DNA from: Sulfurovum sp. NBC37-1
GTDB taxonomy: Bacteria; Campylobacterota; Campylobacteria; Campylobacterales; Sulfurovaceae
NCBI RefSeq assembly: GCF_000010345.1
Contig: NC_009663.1
Location: 620,001 to 684,000 of the forward strand
Length of the DNA: 64,000 nt
Reading direction: 5' to 3'
In this document: positions 52,471-60,656 of the stretch, piece by piece
Position numbering within the stretch: position 1 is the first letter of the stretch
Layout: each line of letters starts with the position of its first letter
Translations under genes and position numbers: made by a program
Notes under the pieces: generated by a model
Seen by the model: the letters and a program-made list of their open reading frames with translations, nothing else
Told to the model about the DNA's origin: nothing
Databases searched by the model: none

Positions 52471-53388
52471 TTAACCGATTAACTCTGAACATAAGTCAAA
52501 ACGGTTGTGTGTCATCATATGTACTTTTCCGTGTTTTTTCATCATCTCATCAAAGATTTTTTTTGAAAGGGTAAATCCCACTTCCTGCTCCTTCTCTTCT
52601 CCATCCATTGCCGCAAGGTTCATTTCATCGATGATATCTTTGGGCACGGAGATACCCGGTACTTTGTCGTCAATGAAATTGGCAGTCCTGGCCCTGACGA
52701 TTGGGAACTGGCCGAGTATGAGATGTGCTTCTTTTGATGTTTCACGAACACTCATTGTTTTTGCCTCTTCAAAGAGTTCAAGCAGTTCCATTGCATTTTC
52801 CAGGTCATAGACAGGCTGGGTGATAATGGCTCTTGCACCATAGTCGAGTTTTTTAACAATGCGTTTCTGTAGACTCCTCATGTTGCGTGCATAAGAGTTG
52901 CTCACAGCAAATGGATAGATAGGCTTTGGTGCCGGGTTGAGTGGTTTGTTACTGTAGTCCACACCGTTGTTCAAATGGTAGATGATGCTCAGAAGAAGGG
53001 TGGAGTCCCGCTCCAGTACCCCCTTGACCTCCGGTTGGTCGGAGAACTTTGCCGGGTCGCCCGTGAGTGCAAGAATACAGCGCAGGTCAAAATCGTTGGC
53101 CCCGAGCAGGGTGGACTGCAGGGAGAGTTTGTTCTTGTCTCTCATACTCATCGTAGCGATAACGGGTTTTTTGAAGGTCTGCTGCAGCCTGATGGCGGAG
53201 AGAACACCTGACATTTTGAGCTTTGCCAGAGGGTTGTCTGTACAGGAGAATCCGGTCACCTTCTCATGAAGTTTATATTTTTTAATATCTTCAAGTATTT
53301 TATCCAAGGAAGCCCCGTGTGGCGGGTTGACTTCGACGGTAATGAAGTTTTTATCCCCACAGAGGATGTCACAGAATTTTTCAAACAT
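52471..53388 (-). CDS. methylenetetrahydrofolate reductase family protein
   Basis: Reduces 5,10-methylene-THF to 5-methyl-THF for methionine synthesis, with FAD. The TIM-barrel pattern is visible: FITVEVNPPHGAS, FSCTDNPLAKLKMS, RCILALTGDPAKFS and YGARAIITQPVYDLENA, with APIVRARTA-like FPIVRARTANFI. I take the ATG at 53388 with AAGAG six bases upstream. The length is 305 aa. The gene stands alone, divergent from serB. Some members of the family lack NADH specificity, so the electron donor is open. Confidence 0.88.
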   Translation of the reverse strand: MFEKFCDILCGDKNFITVEVNPPHGASLDKILEDIKKYKLHEKVTGFSCTDNPLAKLKMSGVLSAIRLQQTFKKPVIATMSMRDKNKLSLQSTLLGANDFDLRCILALTGDPAKFSDQPEVKGVLERDSTLLLSIIYHLNNGVDYSNKPLNPAPKPIYPFAVSNSYARNMRSLQKRIVKKLDYGARAIITQPVYDLENAMELLELFEEAKTMSVRETSKEAHLILGQFPIVRARTANFIDDKVPGISVPKDIIDEMNLAAMDGEEKEQEVGFTLSKKIFDEMMKKHGKVHMMTHNRFDLCSELIG

Positions 53389-53419
53389 TTTCAACTCTTT
53401 AGTTTTTTGGTTAATTGGC

Positions 53420-53438
53420 TATAATTCTACCCAAATAA
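53420..53438 (+). promoter_or_regulatory. serB promoter with TACCCAAATAA box
   Basis: TATAAT (53420-53425) is followed after two bases by TACCCAAATAA (53428-53438), the same arrangement as in front of xth. Confidence 0.5.
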
Positions 53439-53456
53439 TGCATAGAGGTATATGTG

Positions 53457-54080
53457 ATGTCCAAACTGGCTGTATTTGACTTTGATTCGACACTGATGGA
53501 TGGCGAGACCATCGATTTTCTTGCCGCGCCTCTGGGTATAGAGGAGCAGGTGGCTGCCATAACGGAGCGAGCGATGGCCGGAGAACTGGATTTCTTCAAA
53601 TCACTGGTCGCCAGGGTAGCACTGCTCGAAGGGTTGGAAAAGGCAAGGGTCGATGAGATCTGCAGTGATCTTCCCATGATGCCTGGTGCGGTGGAAGTGG
53701 TCAGAGGGCTTAAAGAGAAAGGCTATACCGTGGTCTGTTTCTCCGGCGGTTTTCGAAACGCGACTAAACCAGCCTGCGAAAGGCTCGGTATCGATGCAGA
53801 CTTCTCCAACTTCCTGCATGACGAGAACGGCATACTCACGGGACGTGTAGGCGGGGAGATGATGTACTCGGAAGCCAAAGGCGATATGATCGTCCGTATG
53901 CAGAAGCTGCTTGGTGCAGGGAGGGAAGATACACTTGTGGTCGGTGATGGCGCCAACGACCTCAGTATGTTCGCCCATGCCGATACCCGCGTGGCGTTCT
54001 GTGCGAAACCCATCCTCAAAGAGGCTGCGACGCATTGTGTGGATATAAAGGATCTAAGGGAGATCCTGAAGATCATTTGA
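53457..54080 (+). CDS. serB: phosphoserine phosphatase (HAD superfamily)
   Basis: Dephosphorylates phosphoserine in the last step of serine synthesis. The HAD motifs are AVFDFDSTLMDGETID (nucleophile aspartate), VCFSGGF (motif II) and VVGDGANDLSMFAHA (motif IV). A cap insertion starts with FLAAPLGIEEQVAAITERAM. The length is 207 aa. The start is at ATG 53457 (AGAGG eight bases upstream); an adjacent GTG would add one residue. Confidence 0.93.
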   Translation: MSKLAVFDFDSTLMDGETIDFLAAPLGIEEQVAAITERAMAGELDFFKSLVARVALLEGLEKARVDEICSDLPMMPGAVEVVRGLKEKGYTVVCFSGGFRNATKPACERLGIDADFSNFLHDENGILTGRVGGEMMYSEAKGDMIVRMQKLLGAGREDTLVVGDGANDLSMFAHADTRVAFCAKPILKEAATHCVDIKDLREILKII

Positions 54081-54178
54081 TGCAAATGCTGTAACCCGTT
54101 CATTCTGCGAGAGTTGGATCATCTGTGCGGACGACGAACTCCCCGCTGTTTCAAGGTAGGCGGCTCAAACTATGACAG

Positions 54179-54772
54179 TCACTGGCATAGAGATCTCCCG
54201 CTGGCTATTCCGCTGCTTTTCTTCTTCGCGACCATTTGTGCTTTGAGACTTTTTTCACCGTTCAGATCTACATCCCAGTATTCCCTTAAATGCATAATGT
54301 CATATTTGTTTTTGAATGTCTCTTCAAGTTCTCCCTCTTCGAGCAGAAAGCTTTTGTTAGTTGGTGTATTTTCATTGTCAGGATGGTAGACAAATGTTTC
54401 ATAGAGAAAAAGTCCACCAGGTTTCAATGCTTTGGTGATCTCGGGGAAGAGTTCACGTTTGAGGAAAAAAGTACAGATGATCAGGTCATAAGTTTCTTCC
54501 GGGAATGCATGTGTATCGAGATCGACCTCTTTGGGATGGATGTGTGCAAGTCCTTTGAGTGATTCGATGGCAACCGAACTGATATCCAAGGCATCGACCT
54601 CAAAACCGATGGAGGCAAGATATTTGCTGTTCCTTCCCATTCCGCAGGCAATGTCAAGTGCGCGATTTCCCGTAGCCAGTTTAGCATAACGGGTAATGAG
54701 TTCAACGGGTTTATCGGAAGCAGGGATGGTGAAGTATTTTTCATTCCAGCGCTCTCTGTCTTCCTCTGCCAT
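54179..54772 (-). CDS. class I SAM-dependent methyltransferase (TehB-like)
   Basis: A 197-residue methyltransferase. The SAM site is ALDIACGMGRNSKYLASIGF, followed by VDALDISSVAIESLK and FLKRELFPEITKALKPGGLFLYETF. It resembles TehB-type proteins, whose members detoxify tellurite or methylate small thiols, but the substrate is not known. I start at MAEEDRERWNEKYF (54772) with AAAGG eight bases upstream; a longer reading goes through the neighbouring promoter. It is divergent from xth. Confidence 0.82.
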   Translation of the reverse strand: MAEEDRERWNEKYFTIPASDKPVELITRYAKLATGNRALDIACGMGRNSKYLASIGFEVDALDISSVAIESLKGLAHIHPKEVDLDTHAFPEETYDLIICTFFLKRELFPEITKALKPGGLFLYETFVYHPDNENTPTNKSFLLEEGELEETFKNKYDIMHLREYWDVDLNGEKSLKAQMVAKKKSSGIASGRSLCQ

Positions 54773-54790
54773 CTTTACAGCCTTTTTTGC

Positions 54791-54809
54791 TATTATTCTA
54801 CCCAAATAA
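54791..54809 (+). promoter_or_regulatory. xth promoter with TACCCAAATAA box
   Basis: TATTAT (54791-54796) is followed after two bases by TACCCAAATAA (54799-54809), ahead of the exonuclease III gene at 54822. Confidence 0.5.
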
Positions 54810-54821
54810 TCAAGGATCAAC

Positions 54822-55592
54822 ATGGCAAAAACGACTTTTATATCATGGAATGTGAATGGCATACGTGCAGTTGAGAAAAAAAATGCATTAAAATGGATCG
54901 ATGAAAGTGATATTGATTTTTTGGGACTTCAGGAGATCAAAGCGGAAGCTGACCAGATCCCGGATAGTATTTTTGAAAAACATTACAAATTCCAAAGTAT
55001 CAACTCCTCTTCCCGGAAAGGACAGTCCGGTGTTGCTTTGTTTACCAATATCAAGGGTACAGCATCCGGCGGGGATCATATTGATATCCTCAATGAAGGA
55101 CGTATCAATGAATATCATTTCGGCAGTTATGTTCTTTTTAATGTCTATTTTCCCAATGGACAGAGAAGCGAAGAGCGTTTAGCCTATAAACTGGCATTTT
55201 ATGAGCGTTTTCTGGCTTATATCAATGAAGTCCGGACAGAGGGAAAGTCGATCATTATCTGCGGTGATGTCAACACGGCCCATAAAGAGATAGATCTTGC
55301 CCGTCCCAAGTCCAATGAAAATACATCGGGGTTCCTGCCTGTAGAAAGAGCATGGATGGACAAACTTCTTGATAACGGATATATCGATACTTTTCGGTAT
55401 ATACACGGGGATGAACCGGATCGTTACAGCTGGTGGTCTTACAGAACAAAGGCGAGAGAAAGGAATGTGGGATGGCGTATAGACTATTTCTTTGTTTCGG
55501 ATGATCTGAAAGAGAAGATCGTCGATGCGGATATTCTGGACCACATTATGGGCAGTGACCACTGCCCTGTAAAGCTGGTATTGGATATCTGA
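54822..55592 (+). CDS. xth: exodeoxyribonuclease III (AP endonuclease)
   Basis: Cleaves DNA at abasic sites and removes 3' blocks in base-excision repair. The endonuclease/exonuclease/phosphatase motifs are ISWNVNGIRAV, LGLQEIKAE, ICGDVNTAHKEIDLARPKSN, WRIDYFFVS and GSDHCPVKLVLD, which hold the metal and catalytic Asn, Glu, Asp and His. The length (256 aa) is normal. It fits functionally with the deoxyinosine glycosylase at 17545, though they are not linked. Confidence 0.96.
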   Translation: MAKTTFISWNVNGIRAVEKKNALKWIDESDIDFLGLQEIKAEADQIPDSIFEKHYKFQSINSSSRKGQSGVALFTNIKGTASGGDHIDILNEGRINEYHFGSYVLFNVYFPNGQRSEERLAYKLAFYERFLAYINEVRTEGKSIIICGDVNTAHKEIDLARPKSNENTSGFLPVERAWMDKLLDNGYIDTFRYIHGDEPDRYSWWSYRTKARERNVGWRIDYFFVSDDLKEKIVDADILDHIMGSDHCPVKLVLDI

Positions 55593-55595
55593 TAT

Positions 55596-56069
55596 TTAGA
55601 CTTCTTCTCCGGTATAGTAAAATTCATCAAGACCATCGAGGAAAGCTATTAGCAGTTCATCTGAACAGGTCTTGAAATTCTTGTGTCCTTCTTTTCTGAA
55701 GAGTGATTTGAGTTCCTGCTTGCTCAATGTGACATCGCCCAGACCGAAAATGATCTCGGTTTCAGGCTCTTTGAGCTCCAGGGCGATACGGAGTTTTTTC
55801 AGGATGAGGTTGTTAGTGAGCTCGACTGCTTCGTCATCGCCGGGCTTTTTTGGGGAAGGACCTCGCTTGAGTGTCACGAGTCCATCGAGAAACATCCCCA
55901 ACTCTTCATAGGAGCAGAGTACAAAATCTTTATCCACGCGTTTTTTGAGCAGGGCTTCGAGATGTTTCGGGTCCATCTCATAGCCCTCAAGTGTATAGGC
56001 TTCAAGGATCTCTGCTTCGCTAAGACCCAGTGCTTTGCTTGTCTTATAGAGAATATCGTTCGTTTTCAA
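55596..56069 (-). CDS. DUF1456 (YehS-like) protein
   Basis: A 157-residue helical protein with two similar halves: NDILYKTSKALGLSEAEILEAYTLEGYEM with CSYEELGMFLDGLV, and NNLILKKLRIALELKEPETEIIFGLGDV with CSDELLIAFLDGLDEFY. This duplicated pattern is that of DUF1456 (E. coli YehS), of unknown function. It is convergent with xth (three bases apart) and is followed on its own strand by nothing closer than the next upstream gene 8 bp away. Confidence 0.87.
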   Translation of the reverse strand: MKTNDILYKTSKALGLSEAEILEAYTLEGYEMDPKHLEALLKKRVDKDFVLCSYEELGMFLDGLVTLKRGPSPKKPGDDEAVELTNNLILKKLRIALELKEPETEIIFGLGDVTLSKQELKSLFRKEGHKNFKTCSDELLIAFLDGLDEFYYTGEEV

Positions 56070-56077
56070 AATACTGT

Positions 56078-56707
56078 CTACTTTTTCTGTGCAATATTCA
56101 CATGGCAGAGTGTTGCTTTGACCGTTGTGGAAAAACCGATGGTCACGTCACTCCATGTTTTGCCTTTATGCAGTTCATAGCAGGCTTTGTTGATGGAGGC
56201 CAATGCTTTGCCTGCCGCAAAGTCGACAAGGTCAATGGTGCCTGTAGCGTTAAACTGCCCCTTGTCGTAGATGTACTTCATGGGAATGGTCTTCGTTTTT
56301 CCGTTCATGGTGATCTCTACGCTCACAGTACCGGTACGCGGTTTCCCCTTCTCATGTTTATCGGACCTTTTGATGTCGATGATCTTCGCTTCGATGCTAT
56401 TGGAACTCATGAGTGAGAAGAAGAATTTGACCAGTTTTTCATCTCTTCCCGGGTTCCCCGTAGTCAGTTTGCTTGTATCGATGTTCACTTTTGAACCGAC
56501 AAAGAGTTCCCGGAAGTTCTTTCCTTCGAGTGAGTTGGGAGTGTATTTTACCGCAGTAAATTGCCCGTTCACACCGATCTTGGCTGGTGTCTTGTAGGCT
56601 TTCCATGTGACGTTCATATCGGCAGGCTGTACGAGTACACAGCCCGTAGGTGATGCGGCATAAGCCATTGAGGCCATAGCAAGCAGCGAAAGAAGTGTTC
56701 GTTTCAT
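56078..56707 (-). CDS. YceI-like periplasmic protein
   Basis: A 209-residue protein with a signal peptide (KRTLLSLLAMASMAYA). The mature part resembles YceI lipocalin-type proteins: VTWKAYKTPAKIGVNGQFTAV, then strands with SKVNIDTSKLTTGNPGRDEKLVKFFF and GTVSVEITMNGKTKTIPM. YceI proteins bind isoprenoid-like lipids in the periplasm. Cysteines lie near both ends (TGCVLV; KACYEL; ATLCHV). It is in line with the DUF302 gene 27 bp upstream. Confidence 0.82.
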   Translation of the reverse strand: MKRTLLSLLAMASMAYAASPTGCVLVQPADMNVTWKAYKTPAKIGVNGQFTAVKYTPNSLEGKNFRELFVGSKVNIDTSKLTTGNPGRDEKLVKFFFSLMSSNSIEAKIIDIKRSDKHEKGKPRTGTVSVEITMNGKTKTIPMKYIYDKGQFNATGTIDLVDFAAGKALASINKACYELHKGKTWSDVTIGFSTTVKATLCHVNIAQKK

Positions 56708-56734
56708 AAGAATATCCTTTTAAATATCTATTTT

Positions 56735-57205
56735 CTATTTGGCAGCAGCTTTTTCGGCCAATTCCTGCAAAGCAATATGTGCCTGCTGTATGATAGCCAA
56801 ACAAGTTTTATCTTTGATGTTGTGCTTGAGGGTCCAGTATTCCGGATTGGTATAGGTGATGGTGGTGATGCCATCTTCTTCTACGGTGAAGAGCATACGG
56901 AGAGGAAGCTCCAATCCCATGCTTGGGTTACACTGCATGAGTTTCGTACCTATTTTTGGGTTTCCAAATATCACCACTGTCTCGGGTTCGAGCCTCATAC
57001 CTACAGATTTTGCCGCTTTGGCATGGTCTATCGTATTGAAATGTGAAAGCCCCTTTTGTGGTAAAGCCGTCATCAGCTTCTCGATTGCGACAGGGACCGT
57101 GTTGTTCGTCTCCACTGTTTCAAGGAAAGCCCCTTTTTTGTTTTCGCATCCCGTCATTGTCAATGCGAACAACCCTATCATAGAAGTTATAATGATTTTT
57201 TTCAC
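56735..57205 (-). CDS. DUF302 lipoprotein
   Basis: A 156-residue lipoprotein read from a GTG with AAAGGA six bases upstream; the lipobox is TMTGC. The mature part follows the DUF302 pattern: TVPVAIEKLMTALPQKGLSHFNTIDHAKAAKSVG, ETVVIFGNPKIGTKLMQCNPSMGLELPLRMLF. DUF302 proteins are small alpha/beta proteins without known activity. It is likely co-transcribed with the YceI-like gene downstream. Confidence 0.87.
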   Translation of the reverse strand: MKKIIITSMIGLFALTMTGCENKKGAFLETVETNNTVPVAIEKLMTALPQKGLSHFNTIDHAKAAKSVGMRLEPETVVIFGNPKIGTKLMQCNPSMGLELPLRMLFTVEEDGITTITYTNPEYWTLKHNIKDKTCLAIIQQAHIALQELAEKAAAK

Positions 57206-57246
57206 TCTATATCCTTTGTAGTCCGTAACCACGTACCGATTTCAGT

Positions 57247-58350
57247 TTAAACGTTGAATCTGAAATGCATTACATCGCCGTCCTGAACGATGTATTCTTT
57301 TCCTTCAAGCCTGTTCTTCCCTGCCTCTTTGGCTCCCTGCTCGCCGCCATACTGTATGAAGTCCTCATAGCTGATGACTTCTGCGCGGATGAATCCTTTT
57401 TCAAAGTCGTTGTGGATGACTGCCGCGGCTTTTGGAGCGGTAGTTCCTTTCCTGATGGTCCATGCACGTACCTCTTTGACACCGGCAGTGAAGTAGCTCT
57501 GAAGACCAAGCTTGTCGAAGCCTTTATGGATGATCTGTTCTAATCCGGACTCCTCCACACCAAGGTCTGCAAGCATCTCTTCTCTCTCTTCATCTTCGAA
57601 ATCGACCATTTCCTCTTCGACTTTGGCACAGAGCTTGATGACTTCTCTGTTTCTCTCGTCCGCATAGGTTTTGAGCTGCTGGACAAATTCATTGTCTTCG
57701 CTCAGGCCGTCTTCATCTACGTTTGCACCGTAGATGATCTCTTTGCTTGTCAAGAGGCGCAGGTCTTTGTTGATGGCTTTAAAACCGTCACTTTCAATAC
57801 CCTCAAAAGTAGAGACAGGGTTTCCCTCTTCGATGTGTGCAAGCAGGGCTTCAGCGGCTTCAAGCTGCATTTTGGCATCTTTGTCATTCCCTTTGGCCTT
57901 CTTCTTCAGCATCTCGATACGCTTTAGTACCGCATCGATGTCGGCAAAAAGAAGTTCCTGCTCGATGATCTCCACGTCACGGATGGGATCGATGGAACCT
58001 TCCGTATGTACCACGTTGGGGTCTTCGAAACATCTGACGATATGCAGTATCACTTCCGTCTCGCGAATGTTCCCCAGAAATTTGTTCCCAAGGCCTTCAC
58101 CTTTGCTGGCACCTTTAACCAGACCGGCAATGTCCACAAAATCCAGTGTAGAATGCTGAATACGTTCAGGATTGACGATCTTGGAGAGTTCGTCCAGTCT
58201 TTTGTCCGGTACGGGAACAACTGCTTTGTTAGGTTCGATCGTACAGAACGGATAGTTCGCACTCTCTGCATTCTGTGCTTTTGTCAGTGCGTTAAAAGTC
58301 GTAGATTTTCCTACGTTCGGTAGTCCTACAAGTCCAATGCCTAATCCCAT
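57247..58350 (-). CDS. ychF: redox-regulated ATPase YchF (OLA1 family)
   Basis: Obg-like ATPase that binds ribosomes and responds to oxidative stress. Motifs are GLVGLPNVGKSTTFNALT (G1), DIAGLVKGASKGEGLG (G3) and the adenine-specifying region IIYGANVDED instead of NKxD, which marks ATP preference. The C-terminal TGS domain holds VRAWTIRKGTTAPKAAAVIHNDFEKGFIRAEV. The length (367 aa) is standard. A 7-bp dyad lies upstream. Confidence 0.97.
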   Translation of the reverse strand: MGLGIGLVGLPNVGKSTTFNALTKAQNAESANYPFCTIEPNKAVVPVPDKRLDELSKIVNPERIQHSTLDFVDIAGLVKGASKGEGLGNKFLGNIRETEVILHIVRCFEDPNVVHTEGSIDPIRDVEIIEQELLFADIDAVLKRIEMLKKKAKGNDKDAKMQLEAAEALLAHIEEGNPVSTFEGIESDGFKAINKDLRLLTSKEIIYGANVDEDGLSEDNEFVQQLKTYADERNREVIKLCAKVEEEMVDFEDEEREEMLADLGVEESGLEQIIHKGFDKLGLQSYFTAGVKEVRAWTIRKGTTAPKAAAVIHNDFEKGFIRAEVISYEDFIQYGGEQGAKEAGKNRLEGKEYIVQDGDVMHFRFNV

Positions 58351-58373
58351 GGTATTTCCTTAGCATAATGATT

Positions 58374-58390
58374 TGAGGTGCTTCACCTCA
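58374..58390. promoter_or_regulatory. 7-bp dyad upstream of ychF
   Basis: TGAGGTG-CTT-CACCTCA (58374-58390) is a perfect inverted repeat 24 bp upstream of the ychF start and 100 bp before the antiporter gene. It may be an operator or a leader hairpin for ychF. Confidence 0.45.
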
Positions 58391-58490
58391 TAAATAATAC
58401 GCGATTTTATCGAAATCTTGGTGAAGGAGGGGTTAGTGTGTATATTTTGATGTATAATAATCATTAAATAACCCGGGAGAATGGATTTTA

Positions 58491-60119
58491 ATGGAAAATG
58501 TTCTCATCGTTCTGATCGTTACGATTGCTATTGCTACGGTGCTCAATATCATTTTGAAAAAGTTCGATATTCCTACGGTCATAGGCTATGTACTTTCTGG
58601 TTTCGCTATCTCCTCCTTTTATCATTTTGCAGAAGATTCAAGGGAGGTGCTTTCGCATCTGGCAGAATTCGGTATTGTCTTTCTGATGTTCACGATCGGG
58701 CTTGAGTTTTCGGTCAAGCATCTCAAGCACATGAAAAAAGAGGTATTCCTCTTTGGCGGTCTCCAGGTGATGCTGTCGGGGATTTTGTTCTCCATTATCT
58801 CCCATCTGCTATTTCATCAGGAAATGAAAAGCGCCATTGTGATCGGTTTTGCACTCTCCCTCTCTTCCACTGCGATCGTACTCAAAATACTTAATGAGAA
58901 GAATGAAATACATTCAGGTTACGGGCGTGGCAGTGTGGGGATACTGATCTTCCAGGATCTTGCAGTCATTCCGATGCTTCTGATGGTTTCCATTTTTACT
59001 TCACAGACCGATTCGGTCAGTGTGATGCTGTTCAATACACTGATCAGTGCGCTGCTTGTCTTTGCCATACTCTTCATCGTGGGGAAATACTTTCTTGAAC
59101 GCTTTTTTGACCTGATCATGGAGACGGATTCGGAAGAAATATTCCTTGTCGCTGTGCTTCTGGGGGTCATCTCTGCATCCGTCCTGGCGGAAGTGTTCGG
59201 ATTCTCCTACTCGCTTGGAGCGTTCATCGCGGGCATGATGCTGTCCGAGACCAAATACCGTTACCGTATAGAGGCGGACCTGGTACCCTTCAGAGATATC
59301 CTTCTGGGTGTATTCTTCGTTACTATCGGAATGCTGATAGACTGGCACGCCATTCTGATATACTGGCATATCATTCTGGGACTGCTTGCAGGGATCATGC
59401 TGCTCAAAGGCTTTTTGATCTTTGGGATATTGCAGTTCTTTGTGCAGAAAAGAACGGCGCTGAAAACCGCTTTGGCACTCTTCGAAGTAGGGGAGTTCGC
59501 ACTGGCGATCTTTGCGCTGGCAAACTCCAAAGGGCTGATAGATCCGGGGCTCAATCAGATCCTGATCATCACAGTAGTCCTCTCGATGATCATCACACCG
59601 TTCGTACTCAAGAACATCAAAGCTATTGCCGACAAACTGATCAAAGAACCGGATACGCTTCGTGAACGTGCTATGATCGGAGGAACGTACAAAGATCATA
59701 TCATTGTCTGCGGTTATGGCCCCCTTGGGCAGAGACTGGTGAAGTCCTTTAAAGAAAAAAACCTGCTGTATGTTATTTTGGAGCATGATGTCAAAGTCGT
59801 TGATGCGGTCATAGCCAAAGGAGAAGAATCGATCTTTTTTGCCAATGCCGCCCAGAAGATGGTACTGGAACACTTCAATGTCGATCAGTGCTGTGCCATC
59901 ATCGTGACCATCGACAATGAGATACAAAAACAGCTTATCTGTGAGAATATCGCTTCATTCGGACCGCATATCAACAGTATCGTCAAGGTGATGAACAATG
60001 CGGAAGGAAAGACGATATCGAGCCTTGGTATCAAGCATGTGGTCAACGCAAGAAATATCGTCGCGGATATCATGGAGCAGGAAGTGTTGGCCTGCCAGCT
60101 TTCCATAAAGGAAAGTTAA
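58491..60119 (+). CDS. CPA2-type cation:proton antiporter with RCK (TrkA-N) domain
   Basis: A 542-residue Kef-like transporter. The first 385 residues hold about twelve membrane segments, with VLSGFAISS, LEFGIVFLMFTIGLEFS and VGILIFQDLAVIPMLLM, which is the conserved CPA2 motif. The C-terminal cytoplasmic TrkA-N domain has IIVCGYGPLGQRLVKSF and binds a nucleotide. It probably exchanges potassium or sodium for protons. No KefF-type ancillary gene is adjacent. A TATAAT lies near 58453. It is divergent from ychF and convergent with the CZB gene. Confidence 0.92.
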   Translation: MENVLIVLIVTIAIATVLNIILKKFDIPTVIGYVLSGFAISSFYHFAEDSREVLSHLAEFGIVFLMFTIGLEFSVKHLKHMKKEVFLFGGLQVMLSGILFSIISHLLFHQEMKSAIVIGFALSLSSTAIVLKILNEKNEIHSGYGRGSVGILIFQDLAVIPMLLMVSIFTSQTDSVSVMLFNTLISALLVFAILFIVGKYFLERFFDLIMETDSEEIFLVAVLLGVISASVLAEVFGFSYSLGAFIAGMMLSETKYRYRIEADLVPFRDILLGVFFVTIGMLIDWHAILIYWHIILGLLAGIMLLKGFLIFGILQFFVQKRTALKTALALFEVGEFALAIFALANSKGLIDPGLNQILIITVVLSMIITPFVLKNIKAIADKLIKEPDTLRERAMIGGTYKDHIIVCGYGPLGQRLVKSFKEKNLLYVILEHDVKVVDAVIAKGEESIFFANAAQKMVLEHFNVDQCCAIIVTIDNEIQKQLICENIASFGPHINSIVKVMNNAEGKTISSLGIKHVVNARNIVADIMEQEVLACQLSIKES

Positions 60120-60128
60120 AGAGAAATT

Positions 60129-60590
60129 TTAAAGCGTTTCAAGATCAGTATCCGGCAATGCGACAATACGCCTTTCCATAAGATTGATCTCATTGACAAG
60201 TTTTTTGGAAACCTCTTCCATAGAAGCAAAATACTCTTTTGCAAGTTTAACAGAGTCATCTGTTATCTTTTTCTTTTTGCCAAACAGCTTGCTGAAAAAG
60301 CCCTGTGGCTCCAAGTCATAATAAATTTTGTAGATATTCAGATAAATATCATGAAGTTCAAAGTGAAGCTTCTCTATTTCCGACATACAGTCAAGTGGAT
60401 TGTTTCTCAGGCCGTTAAGCCTTTGAGCATCAGAGTAGAACCATTGGCCGAACTTGCATTGTGTAGAGTTGACCGGTATGGCATCTTCTTCCATTTTAAA
60501 ACCGGAGATCAGCATTTTAGCACGCTGAACCCAGTTGATATGGGCAGCTTTTGCCGCCCTTAATTGTTCCAGGATTGTATTTTTTTCCAT
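60129..60590 (-). CDS. stand-alone CZB (chemoreceptor zinc-binding) domain protein
   Basis: A 153-residue cytoplasmic protein with the CZB pattern: HINW (residues 17-20), CKFGQW and HFELH, which supply the His-Cys-His-His zinc site. CZB domains sense zinc or hypochlorous acid and usually sit on chemoreceptors or diguanylate cyclases; here the domain is alone with a short helical tail, so it must act on a partner protein. The ribosome site is weak. It is convergent with the antiporter gene. Confidence 0.85.
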   Translation of the reverse strand: MEKNTILEQLRAAKAAHINWVQRAKMLISGFKMEEDAIPVNSTQCKFGQWFYSDAQRLNGLRNNPLDCMSEIEKLHFELHDIYLNIYKIYYDLEPQGFFSKLFGKKKKITDDSVKLAKEYFASMEEVSKKLVNEINLMERRIVALPDTDLETL

Positions 60591-60624
60591 AATAAAAACT
60601 CCTAAAATTTAATAAGAATATTTT

Positions 60625-60655
60625 ATCATTATCTATCTTTTAGATCGATAATGAT
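60625..60655 (-). terminator. long hairpin just after the pepA stop
   Basis: ATCATTATC...GATAATGAT gives a 9-bp stem, extended by TATC/GATC, in 31 bp that begin one base beyond the pepA stop. AT-rich sequence follows, but no clean T-run, so it is a probable rather than a certain terminator. Confidence 0.5.
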
Positions 60656-60656
60656 A

